8,875 bases of DNA from Thermatribacter sp964570785 (GCA_964570785.1 CAZMZG010000063.1:1-8875), one strand, 5' to 3'; positions 1-5,806 are shown, counted from the stretch's first letter. Notes: generated by a model from the sequence alone, not told the origin. Translations and numbers: made by a program.

Positions 1-7
1 AAAAAAC

Positions 8-83
8 TGGTGAGCCGTGCAGGAGTCGAACCTGCGACACCCGGATTAAAAGTCCGGTGCTCTACCAGCTGAGCTAACGGCCC
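8..83 (-). tRNA. trnK: tRNA-Lys (anticodon UUU)
   Basis: A full 76-nt cloverleaf reads on the minus strand. The acceptor stem GGGCCGT pairs with ACGGCTC (one G-T wobble at the second pair), followed by discriminator A and an encoded CCA at plus-strand 8-10. The D-arm contains the usual AGCTCAGCTGGTAGAGC, the anticodon loop is CTTTTAA (anticodon TTT, lysine), and the T-arm has the GTTCGACTC loop. Directly after the CCA, one G and six T residues run to the window edge, which could help transcription end. The gene lies 74 bp downstream of the DUF362 gene on the same strand but has its own strong promoter. Confidence 0.97.
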
Positions 84-101
84 ACCCTGAAAACAAGAGA
101 T

Positions 102-130
102 ATTTTAACGATTCCTTTCTAAAGTGTCAA
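102..130 (-). promoter_or_regulatory. Promoter of tRNA-Lys
   Basis: On the minus strand a perfect -35 hexamer TTGACA (plus-strand 125-130) is followed by a 17-bp spacer and a -10 hexamer TAAAAT (plus-strand 102-107, 5 of 6 matches to TATAAT). The predicted start is near 95, about 12 nt before the mature tRNA 5' end. This is the best housekeeping sigma promoter in the window and fits a highly expressed stable RNA. Confidence 0.85.
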
Positions 131-157
131 TGTTTGAGGTCGTGCTTTGTAAAACTT

Positions 158-1351
158 TTAGTGGGGCAGGAAACCACGAATGATTTTTCTTGGTAGAGGT
201 TCTTTAAGTATCAAAGCTCCCGTGGGACACATTTCCTGACAACAAAAACAGCGCAGGCAGTTTTTAAGGTTAAATTCTGGTAACCCTTTTCTCATATTGA
301 TTGCTTTGGGACGGGCGGGACATACCGAGTGACATATTCCACACTTTTTGCATAGCTCTGGAACAAGGGATGGATAGTCCAGGAGAAGCCCCCTTAGGAT
401 TTTAGTGGATTGAAGATGTGATTTCCTTGTTTTTTTAACTTCAAAGTTTTTAACCTTAACTTCCTCCAGGTTGTTACCCACTATTTCTATTTTTTCCTTT
501 CTATAGGTTCCAAGGCCGAACTCCTCTCCTTTTTTGCAGGTTGGGACTATCGAGGGATCCAGATCAATCACCCTGCACATGGTTGCATCCAGAGCCACTG
601 GATCGGTACTCATGGCGAGAAGGTTAAGAGCTTTTCCTCTTCCGTTACGGGGACCGTTTCCTTCCATGGCTACCACTGCGTCTATTATGTACAGGGAGGG
701 ACGAAGCAAAAGATTAAGATCAATAAGCATTTTTGAAAAAACTTCGACATCAGGAAAGCGAAAATGGAATTCGCTTTTGCGCAGTCCAGGAACACAGCCT
801 AACTGATTTTTGACTGCTCCTGTTATTACAGTTAGACCATGGGTTTTCCATTTGGCAAGACTTACTATTGTATCGTATTCAGTTATTCCTTTTGCAATTT
901 GAAAGTGTTTTACCTGCTTACCTTCAAGAAAGTTTATTTCTTCTGCATTTACGAAATCTTCTAAGGGAATTCCCAATTTTTTGGCCAGAGATTCATAACC
1001 GGCTTTTCGGGCCACTATTTCTGGTTTACCAAAGCCAGGCGAATCTCCGTAACCAACTTCGAACCCTTCAGATAGCAGAGTTTCTGCCAAGGCACAGAAG
1101 ACTGCAGGATGGGTTGTTACGTGCTTTTCAGGGGCTTCGCCAGCAAGCAGGTTGGGCTTAAGCAGCACTCTCCTTTTTGGTCCAAAGACTTTTTCAATGC
1201 CTCCTAAGAGTTCCATGCCCTTGTTGAGGCTTTTTTTGACTTCCTTTATTTGATAATTGGTACATCTTACCAATGCTACTTTAGATTTTGTTAGCATTGT
1301 GTCTTCTGACCTTTCTTTTCTTGTTTTGAGATTTAGGTTAATATACTGCAA
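158..1351 (-). CDS. DUF362 domain protein with C-terminal 2[4Fe-4S] ferredoxin domain
   Basis: This 397-residue protein has a DUF362 domain over about residues 24-300, with hallmark stretches such as VLLKPNLL, GDSPGFG and KWKTHGL, then a bacterial-type ferredoxin domain. Two Cys clusters are visible: C334/C337/C340/C344 and C365/C368/C371/C375, each CxxCxxCxxxCP, so it should bind two [4Fe-4S] clusters. There is no signal peptide or membrane segment, so it is probably a cytoplasmic electron-transfer protein. The reaction of DUF362 proteins is not established. The start is a TTG with a strong SD (AAAGGAG, 5-nt gap). An ATG 18 codons in (at 1297) is possible, but its SD is weaker and too distant. 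It diverges from the folate transporter gene. No promoter could be chosen with confidence. Confidence 0.9.
   Translation of the reverse strand: MQYINLNLKTRKERSEDTMLTKSKVALVRCTNYQIKEVKKSLNKGMELLGGIEKVFGPKRRVLLKPNLLAGEAPEKHVTTHPAVFCALAETLLSEGFEVGYGDSPGFGKPEIVARKAGYESLAKKLGIPLEDFVNAEEINFLEGKQVKHFQIAKGITEYDTIVSLAKWKTHGLTVITGAVKNQLGCVPGLRKSEFHFRFPDVEVFSKMLIDLNLLLRPSLYIIDAVVAMEGNGPRNGRGKALNLLAMSTDPVALDATMCRVIDLDPSIVPTCKKGEEFGLGTYRKEKIEIVGNNLEEVKVKNFEVKKTRKSHLQSTKILRGLLLDYPSLVPELCKKCGICHSVCPARPKAINMRKGLPEFNLKNCLRCFCCQEMCPTGALILKEPLPRKIIRGFLPH
1342..1347 (+). promoter_or_regulatory. Possible -10 box for folT
   Basis: TATACT (5 of 6 to TATAAT) lies about 46 bp before the folT start, inside the first codons of the divergent DUF362 gene. 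The upstream -35 candidate TTGTTT at 1321-1326 would leave a short 15-bp spacer. This is a weak call. It is offered because the 41-bp gap leaves no room for two normal promoters, so folT is probably transcribed from within its neighbour. Confidence 0.3.
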
Positions 1352-1356
1352 AGTTT

Positions 1357-1363
1357 CTCCTTT
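1357..1363 (-). promoter_or_regulatory. Shine-Dalgarno site deciding a TTG start
   Basis: AAAGGAG on the minus strand sits 5 nt before a TTG codon. It supports the longer, TTG-initiated form of the DUF362 protein over the internal ATG. Confidence 0.7.
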
Positions 1364-1376
1364 GAAAAGTTAGATT

Positions 1377-1386
1377 GGGGAGGTGG
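1377..1386 (+). promoter_or_regulatory. Shine-Dalgarno site of folT
   Basis: GGGGAGGTGG is an extended anti-SD match 6 nt before TTG at 1393. It lies inside the first codons of the longer possible reading frame (TTG at 1375), so the 1393 start is preferred. Confidence 0.7.
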
Positions 1387-1392
1387 AATAAA

Positions 1393-1929
1393 TTGCATAT
1401 ACGGACCCGTTCCCTGGTTTTTGGAGGTATTTTAATTGCTGCTTCCGTAGTGCTTACTCGTTTTGCCAGTATCAGGGTAAATTTTGGGGTCGTAGAGGGA
1501 GTTAGAATAGGTTTTGGTTCCTTTCCCATCATTTTTGCCGGTTTTTGTTTTGGTCCTTTGATAGGAGCTCTGGTTGGTGCTTTCTCAGATGTCCTGGGTT
1601 ATATCCTTAGCCCTGGTGGTGGCCCTTATATGCCTCACTTTACACTTTCCTCTGCTCTCTATGGGGTTATTCCTGGCCTTTTCGCAATGTTAACTTGTTT
1701 TTCTGAGCGTTCACGAATTCTGGGTGGTATTTTAGTTTCTCAATTATTTGTAGGTCTTCTACTCACGCCGTTCTTTTTAGCTACCTTGTTTGGTATTCCC
1801 TGGAGATTTTTGATCATACCAAGACTGGTGAGCATACCAATTCAAATTGTTGCTTATTTTTATTTCTTCGAAGTCCTCAAAAGAAACAGCTTTGCTAACG
1901 GACTACTCTTTCGCGGGTATTCTCGTTGA
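1393..1929 (+). CDS. folT: Folate-family ECF transporter S component
   Basis: This is an integral membrane substrate-binding (S) subunit of an energy-coupling factor importer. It works with a shared EcfT membrane subunit and EcfA ATPases, which are not in this window. The 178-residue protein is very hydrophobic, with about six membrane segments. It carries the pattern typical of the folate branch: an R-x-G-F-G-x-x-P-I-I-F-A-G segment, then FGPLIGALVGAFSDVLGY, then SPGG and a PHFTLSSALYG segment. The length matches S components. Folate or a related pteridine is the likely substrate from family resemblance; other vitamins cannot be excluded. Start chosen at TTG 1393 because of the adjacent strong SD; a TTG at 1375 would place that SD inside the gene. 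No riboswitch is visible upstream; the gap to the divergent DUF362 gene is only 41 bp. Confidence 0.85.
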   Translation: MHIRTRSLVFGGILIAASVVLTRFASIRVNFGVVEGVRIGFGSFPIIFAGFCFGPLIGALVGAFSDVLGYILSPGGGPYMPHFTLSSALYGVIPGLFAMLTCFSERSRILGGILVSQLFVGLLLTPFFLATLFGIPWRFLIIPRLVSIPIQIVAYFYFFEVLKRNSFANGLLFRGYSR

Positions 1930-1935
1930 GGGGGA

Positions 1936-1949
1936 TGGGGGTTTCCCCA
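1936..1949 (+). terminator. Weak hairpin between convergent genes
   Basis: TGGGG, loop GTTT, CCCCA forms a short 5-bp GC-rich stem 6 bp after the folT stop, followed by a weak T-rich stretch (CTTTGTTT). It sits in the 28-bp gap between folT and the convergent ferritin-like gene. It could end folT transcription, but the stem is short and the T tract is broken. Confidence 0.3.
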
Positions 1950-1957
1950 CCTTTGTT

Positions 1958-2482
1958 TCAACCTCCTTCGAAAATAGGCTTTTCTTCCTGATAGTACCAT
2001 TCGCTGGGGTTGGTTATATATTGGATGGTATTGAAGATCAAGTTGTAATGGCGGTACTCTTCTGAAGCCAGAAAATCAAGAAATTCTTTGACTTGCTCGT
2101 CGCTTTGTTCGTCTATTTGCTTTGAATAAAATTGGTGGGATTTAGATTCCAGGTCTAAGGCAGTTTTTAAAATATCCAGCTCTTCCGCTTCGTATTTGAT
2201 CAGTTCCTGGGATTTTTTTTGAGCTTCGGTAAAGATGTTCTCGAAGTATTCACGAGAGGACCTTCTTAACCCCTGGATGTTTTTCGTGGTAAAGGATTCA
2301 TTTTTGGTTATTCGCTCGTAACCTTCTTGAATTCTTTCGATATGATCCAGTTCATCATCAGCAAGATGAGTTAAAACCTCCTTGGCAAGCTGGTTCTTGA
2401 TGCGGTTTACACCTTCGAGGTAGAAATTACGTCCATCCTCTTCCATTTTTAAAGCGTACTGTAGGAGTCCCTGAAGTTCCAT
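1958..2482 (-). CDS. Ferritin-like / rubrerythrin-type diiron protein
   Basis: The 174-residue, all-helical protein has two helix-pair repeats, each with the diiron ligand pattern of the ferritin-like superfamily. The first has E15 (in MEEDG..FY) and E44-x-x-H47 (DDELDH). The second has E112 (DLES..FY) and E142-x-x-H145 (SEEYRH). All ligands expected for a diiron centre are present. No C-terminal rubredoxin-type Cys4 domain is seen, so it is not a classic two-domain rubrerythrin. Proteins of this kind are often linked to peroxide or oxygen defence or to iron handling in anaerobes; which applies here is unknown. ATG start with SD AAAGGAGG 8 nt upstream. It is transcribed divergently from the zinc-ribbon/sigma-factor cluster and converges on folT. 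Confidence 0.85.
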   Translation of the reverse strand: MELQGLLQYALKMEEDGRNFYLEGVNRIKNQLAKEVLTHLADDELDHIERIQEGYERITKNESFTTKNIQGLRRSSREYFENIFTEAQKKSQELIKYEAEELDILKTALDLESKSHQFYSKQIDEQSDEQVKEFLDFLASEEYRHYNLIFNTIQYITNPSEWYYQEEKPIFEGG

Positions 2483-2526
2483 TTTTGAAGCCTCCTTTGA
2501 TGTTTTAGGTTAAAAACAACTTTTTC

Positions 2527-2555
2527 TTGTATTATTCTATACCTATTGGTAGAAT
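2527..2555 (+). promoter_or_regulatory. Candidate promoter of the sigma-factor operon
   Basis: TTGTAT (2527-2532), 17-bp spacer, TAGAAT (2550-2555, 5 of 6 to consensus; -35 only 3 of 6). The start would be near 2562, about 25 nt before the first gene. It is the only reasonable promoter in front of the five-gene plus-strand cluster. It overlaps the divergent promoter, and an imperfect inverted repeat (ATTCTA-ta-CC / GGTAGAAT, centred on TATT) lies across both. Confidence 0.5.
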
Positions 2556-2562
2556 ATTTGAA
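2534..2562 (-). promoter_or_regulatory. Candidate promoter of the ferritin-like gene
   Basis: On the minus strand, TTCAAA (plus-strand 2557-2562) and TAGAAT (2534-2539) are separated by exactly 17 bp. The -10 matches 5 of 6 and the -35 matches 4 of 6 to the housekeeping consensus. The start would be near 2527, giving a leader of about 45 nt. It overlaps the opposing candidate promoter almost completely. Confidence 0.5.
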
Positions 2563-2575
2563 AAACAAGTGTTCC

Positions 2576-2581
2576 AGGAGG
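2576..2581 (+). promoter_or_regulatory. Shine-Dalgarno site deciding the zinc-ribbon gene start
   Basis: AGGAGG lies 5 nt before ATG at 2587. The frame is open further upstream to a TTG at 2527, but that codon has no SD and lies within the predicted -35 box, so 2587 is the better start. Confidence 0.75.
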
Positions 2582-2586
2582 ATGAA

Positions 2587-2892
2587 ATGCAGGAATTGCC
2601 TCTTAGATGTAAGAGCTGTAAAGCATTGATTTCTTTGGAGGACATTACCGAGATTGGGATTTACAAAATTCCAGCTTACCGTGGTACAGCCTTTATAAGG
2701 TATATTTGTCCCTATTGCAGAGACTTTGGAGAGGCAACCTTTAGTTTAGAGAAAATGAACGATATTGCAAAGATGATAACTCGCAAGCGCAGAAAAGAAA
2801 GACCGAGGGGACAGATTACTATTGACGAGGTTATTGATTTCCACAAGGAATTGGAAAAACTTAGAAATGCTGATTTTTTGAAAGAATCTTAA
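2587..2892 (+). CDS. Small zinc-ribbon protein of unknown function
   Basis: This 101-residue soluble protein has paired CxxC motifs, C8-x-x-C11 and C41-x-x-C44, spaced as in a four-cysteine zinc ribbon. A very basic stretch follows (residues about 66-74, rich in Lys and Arg), then a helical acidic/basic C-terminus. I do not recognise a named family. The zinc ribbon plus basic patch suggests nucleic-acid or RNA-polymerase contact, but this is inference. It is the first gene of the cluster, ending 14 bp before the sigma factor, whose SD overlaps this gene's stop codon. It may therefore be co-regulated or functionally tied to the sigma factor. Confidence 0.75.
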   Translation: MQELPLRCKSCKALISLEDITEIGIYKIPAYRGTAFIRYICPYCRDFGEATFSLEKMNDIAKMITRKRRKERPRGQITIDEVIDFHKELEKLRNADFLKES

Positions 2893-2906
2893 AGGATGTT
2901 GTTTAA

Positions 2907-3488
2907 ATGATGAGCTCTATTAAAGAAGATCAAAAAAAGGCTTTTCAGGATTTACTTATGCCCCAGCTGGGGGCTCTTTATAGAACAGCTCTGCGTATGA
3001 CTCGTCGTAGAGAAGATGCTGAAGACCTGGTTCAGGAAACTATCATGAAGGCTTACGCTGCTTTTGATCGTTTCGAGCCTGGCACTAATTTTAGAGCCTG
3101 GATTTTCAAGATTTTGACCAATACTTTTATCAACGATTACTACCGGGTTCGAGATCGAGAAAAACATTCTTCCTTAGAAGAAATGGTGGAAGACGTTAAC
3201 TTTCAGCCTCAATTTGAGGGTTTTACACCTGAGGAAATGCTTTTAAACACTCTTACCAGAGAAGATGTCTTGCGCGCTATTGAAAGCCTTCCGCTTGAGT
3301 TCAGGTCTGTGGTGATTCTCACCTTAGTTGAGGGATTTTCATATAAAGAGACAGCCGAGATTCTTGATATCCCCATCGGCACGGTTATGTCCCGTTTGCA
3401 TCGCGGAAGAAAGATTTTGCAGAAATTGCTTTGGGAATATTCGCATAAAAATAAGTCGACAAGGAGCAAGGTAGAGAATGGATTGTAA
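2907..3488 (+). CDS. ECF-type RNA polymerase sigma factor
   Basis: This is a 193-residue sigma-70 family protein of the extracytoplasmic-function class, which directs RNA polymerase to a stress regulon. Region 2 spans about residues 16-85, with the core-binding motif DAEDLVQET (37-45) and FRAWIFKILTNTFIN (62-76). Region 4 spans about 118-176, with the helix-turn-helix YKETAEIL...GTVMSRLHRGRKIL that reads the -35 box. There is no region 3, and only a short acidic linker. The closest general resemblance is to SigR/SigH/RpoE-like sigmas paired with zinc anti-sigmas. SD AAAGGA is 10 nt before the first of two successive ATGs. Its last 11 bp overlap the anti-sigma gene, a standard arrangement that balances synthesis of the pair. 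Confidence 0.95.
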   Translation: MMSSIKEDQKKAFQDLLMPQLGALYRTALRMTRRREDAEDLVQETIMKAYAAFDRFEPGTNFRAWIFKILTNTFINDYYRVRDREKHSSLEEMVEDVNFQPQFEGFTPEEMLLNTLTREDVLRAIESLPLEFRSVVILTLVEGFSYKETAEILDIPIGTVMSRLHRGRKILQKLLWEYSHKNKSTRSKVENGL

Positions 3489-3705
3489 AGAAGCTGTGGA
3501 AAAACTTTACCTTTATCTTGATGGTGAGATGCTTACTGAAGAAGAACGCAGATCTCTGGAAGAACACTTGGGTTTATGTCGTGCTTGTTGCCAGCGTTAT
3601 GAATTTGAAAAGTTTCTCTGGGACCTGGTCCGTCAAAATGGCCAGAGAGAAAGCGTACCTCAAACTCTTATTATGCGTATTGAAAACGTGCTGGCGCACT
3701 TTTGA
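3478..3705 (+). CDS. RsrA-like zinc anti-sigma factor (ZAS family)
   Basis: The 75-residue protein has the zinc-containing anti-sigma signature: H30-x3-C34-x2-C37, plus C3 close to the N-terminus. This matches the four metal ligands of the redox-sensing RsrA type, in which oxidation forms a disulfide, releases zinc and frees the sigma factor. The surrounding text (LYLYLDGEM, EEHLGLCRACCQRYEFE) is also typical. There is no membrane segment, so it should act in the cytoplasm. An extra Cys, C38, lies next to C37. The Cys pair that actinobacterial RsrA carries further downstream is absent here. SD is AAGG about 6 nt upstream. The start lies within the sigma gene, an 11-bp overlap. Redox sensing is inferred from the motif and was not tested. 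Confidence 0.9.
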   Translation: MDCKEAVEKLYLYLDGEMLTEEERRSLEEHLGLCRACCQRYEFEKFLWDLVRQNGQRESVPQTLIMRIENVLAHF

Positions 3706-3710
3706 GTCTT

Positions 3711-4646
3711 ATGTCTGGGATGAACCGGATATCTATAAGGAAGCTGGCTAAAGAGCTGGTTGAAAGCTATCGGAGTACAGAACGAATTACCAACATAGAG
3801 AAAAGGCATTTTCCTTCTCGAGACCAAGTTATTAAAATTACCGAAGAGTTGCGAGAATTACTTTTCCCGGGTTACTTGGGAAGGGCTGATTTGTGCTGGA
3901 ATAGCGTTGAGTACTTTGTTGGTAATAAACTGGATCGGTTGTTTACATTGTTGAGCGAGGAAATTGCTAAAGCTTTTGGTAGCTTGATGTTGGGTAAGGC
4001 AGAGGAAGATTTTCAAACTCTTTTGTGCAAGTGTCGCGAAAGAGCTTGCAGGGAAGCAGAGATTTTCTTCTCCAAGCTGTCTGGAATTAGAGAGATGCTT
4101 GATGAAGATGTTCAAGCAGCTTATGACGGAGATCCAGCAGCTAAAAGTATTGAAGAAATCATTTTTAGTTATCCCTGTGTGCTGGCTATTTCTGTTTATC
4201 GTATGGCCCATGAATTGTTTTTACAGGATGTACCTTTGATTCCTCGTATGATGACAGAATATGCTCATGCCTTAACTGGTATAGATATTCATCCTGGAGC
4301 CAGAATTGGAAGAAGTTTCTTCATCGATCATGGGACCGGTGTAGTTATCGGGGAGACCTGTGAAATTGGAGACAACGTAAAAATATATCAGGGGGTTACC
4401 CTGGGGGCTCTTTCTTTCCCCAAAGATGAGCGAGGCAAAATAATTCGGGGAATCAAGAGACACCCCACCATTGAAAGTGGGGTTACTATTTATGCTGGAG
4501 CAACCATTCTTGGTGGCAATACGGTAATCGGCAAAAATAGCGTTGTGGGCGGCAACGTCTGGCTTACTCATTCCATACCTTCCAACACCAAGGTTATTAT
4601 AGAAGAACCGCGCCTTAGAATAGTGGAAAACAAATCTCCCCAATGA
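3711..4646 (+). CDS. cysE: Serine O-acetyltransferase, long N-terminal form
   Basis: It transfers acetyl from acetyl-CoA to L-serine, giving O-acetylserine for cysteine synthase. The 311-residue protein has an alpha-helical N-terminal half (about 1-185) and a left-handed beta-helix C-terminal half made of hexapeptide repeats (about 190-300). Family marks include GDPAA (140-144), the catalytic His in DIHPGARIGR (H194), DHGTGVVIGET (H207) and GVTLGA. It is longer than E. coli CysE and resembles the roughly 300-residue anaerobe type. It ends without the C-terminal Ile that docks into cysteine synthase. The N-half has clustered cysteines (C106, C108, C113). No clear SD is seen; ATG 3711 was chosen, with TTG 3702 (overlapping the anti-sigma stop) and ATG 3720 as alternatives, and translation is probably coupled. 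Its place behind a redox sigma/anti-sigma pair suggests stress-controlled cysteine supply. Confidence 0.93.
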   Translation: MSGMNRISIRKLAKELVESYRSTERITNIEKRHFPSRDQVIKITEELRELLFPGYLGRADLCWNSVEYFVGNKLDRLFTLLSEEIAKAFGSLMLGKAEEDFQTLLCKCRERACREAEIFFSKLSGIREMLDEDVQAAYDGDPAAKSIEEIIFSYPCVLAISVYRMAHELFLQDVPLIPRMMTEYAHALTGIDIHPGARIGRSFFIDHGTGVVIGETCEIGDNVKIYQGVTLGALSFPKDERGKIIRGIKRHPTIESGVTIYAGATILGGNTVIGKNSVVGGNVWLTHSIPSNTKVIIEEPRLRIVENKSPQ

Positions 4647-5437
4647 GCTGGCGCTTGCATCTTCTCTTCTTTTGTTTTTGGTTATCTTTAGGGATTATTT
4701 ATAGTGTTTATTCCGAAAATTTCCTTTTCAGGATATTATTTTCACTTGTTTTTCCTCTTTTTTGGTTTCTCATAGCCTTTTCTTTTGCTTTGAGGGCTTT
4801 TATATTGGTGAGGGTTCGAACAAAAAGTTTTTTCAAAGCTCTGCTTTATGCCCTGGCGGCATTTTTAAATTATCCCTATTTTTACTGGTATCTTCGTTTG
4901 AAATTGCCTTTGAATGAAGAAGAAAAAAGAATGGCACTTAAGGAATTTTCCAGGTTGAGTGGATTAAGTTCTCCAAGCTCAAGCTTTTGCCCTTTTTGCA
5001 AAGTGGAGATTAGAGATGCTCTAAAAGTATCACCTGATGGGAGAAGCATCGTTCCTAAACGGCGACCTTTGGTTTGTCCCAAGTGCGGTTTACGTATAGA
5101 TGCTTGTCGCTATTGTCTTTTTTTCGAAAAGGACACTTCCCAGTTTAGCTTGGAAATAACTTCAGGTAGATGCACTGTTATAAAAAAGGCTCAACCTGTT
5201 GAAGAGCTTTGTAGTGTAAACGTTGCGCAACGGCTTAAGGCCATGGGCTGGCATACTCTCTACGCTGGTATTCGTATCAATGACCCCTTTTCTCCTCCCG
5301 AGAGCTGTCGCAGCTTTGTATTTGATCCCGCAAAAATGCTATCCGATAAAATAACGTGGATGGGGAAAGAGCGTTTTTTGCTTATTCAGATAGAAACAGA
5401 TTTTTACTCCCAGGTTTCTTCTTCGGGATCGGGCTGA
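4643..5437 (+). CDS. Membrane protein with cysteine-rich (zinc-ribbon-like) soluble domain, function unknown
   Basis: The 264-residue protein has about three hydrophobic segments (about 5-22, 27-55 and 63-84), then a soluble domain with CxxC pairs C116/C119, C145/C148 and C155/C158 and single C177 and C190. The first two pairs look like a zinc ribbon; the third pair plus the two single cysteines could hold a second metal or a cluster. I do not recognise the family. The start codon overlaps the cysE stop (ATGA), so the two are translationally coupled and probably act together or share regulation. There is no cleavable signal. The soluble part is probably cytoplasmic, but topology is a guess. 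The last 34 bp overlap the convergent ylbF-like gene. Confidence 0.75.
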   Translation: MSWRLHLLFFCFWLSLGIIYSVYSENFLFRILFSLVFPLFWFLIAFSFALRAFILVRVRTKSFFKALLYALAAFLNYPYFYWYLRLKLPLNEEEKRMALKEFSRLSGLSSPSSSFCPFCKVEIRDALKVSPDGRSIVPKRRPLVCPKCGLRIDACRYCLFFEKDTSQFSLEITSGRCTVIKKAQPVEELCSVNVAQRLKAMGWHTLYAGIRINDPFSPPESCRSFVFDPAKMLSDKITWMGKERFLLIQIETDFYSQVSSSGSG

Positions 5438-5799
5438 GCAGCGGATAGGGCAAAATCGAAACCCAGGACATTACTCAGTTCTCTGTTTACTTCTTTTAAA
5501 AAAGCGACTAATTCATCCTGGGCTTTGAAATAGTTCATAAGAGTTATGTTCTTAAATATTTCTTCACGAATCGTTTCTACTTCCAGAAAATCCTCTTCTC
5601 TCAAATCTCTTTCAGAAGCAATTTCGCTGAGCTCTCTCTGCTTTTCGTTCCAACGCTGTAGGAGCTCCAAAGCCTCCTGGTCGATGGTCAGGCTGGAGCG
5701 GCTTTGCTGGAATGTTTGGAAAAAACTTGTTGTTATAAGTTTCTCGGCGAAATCCTGAAGAGACGATTTGATTTCTTCACTAAGGGTTAGATTTTTCAC
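5404..5799 (-). CDS. YlbF/YmcA family protein
   Basis: The 131-residue helical protein matches the YlbF/YmcA family (Com_YlbF). It has an N-terminal helix AEKLITTSFFQTF, a middle coiled-coil-like region rich in Glu and Arg (about 40-80), and the conserved C-terminal part NYFKAQDELVAFLKEVNRELSNVLGFDFA. In Bacillus, YlbF and YmcA form a complex with YaaT that affects RNase Y-dependent mRNA processing and competence and biofilm development. Whether this protein does the same is unknown, and no partner is seen nearby. GTG start with a very strong SD (AAGGAGGA, 7-nt gap). It has its own promoter, so it is probably not part of the upstream HEAT/LacI operon. Confidence 0.85.
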   Translation of the reverse strand: MKNLTLSEEIKSSLQDFAEKLITTSFFQTFQQSRSSLTIDQEALELLQRWNEKQRELSEIASERDLREEDFLEVETIREEIFKNITLMNYFKAQDELVAFLKEVNRELSNVLGFDFALSAAQPDPEEETWE

Positions 5800-5806
5800 A
5801 AAGTCT

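Noticed and set aside
534..1161. Two open frames on the plus strand inside the DUF362 gene (534-806 and 868-1161)
   Set aside because: They lie antisense to a clear, family-matching gene, have no SD and no recognisable protein features.
1352..1392. Possible tetrahydrofolate or other vitamin riboswitch before folT
   Set aside because: The gap is 41 bp, too short for such a riboswitch, and no conserved core is visible.
2527..2586. Longer zinc-ribbon protein starting at TTG 2527
   Set aside because: No SD, and the codon lies in the predicted -35 box; ATG 2587 has a strong AGGAGG.
3858..4643. Two long minus-strand open frames (3858-4211, 4272-4643) opposite cysE
   Set aside because: The plus strand encodes a well-conserved serine acetyltransferase; the antisense products resemble no family.
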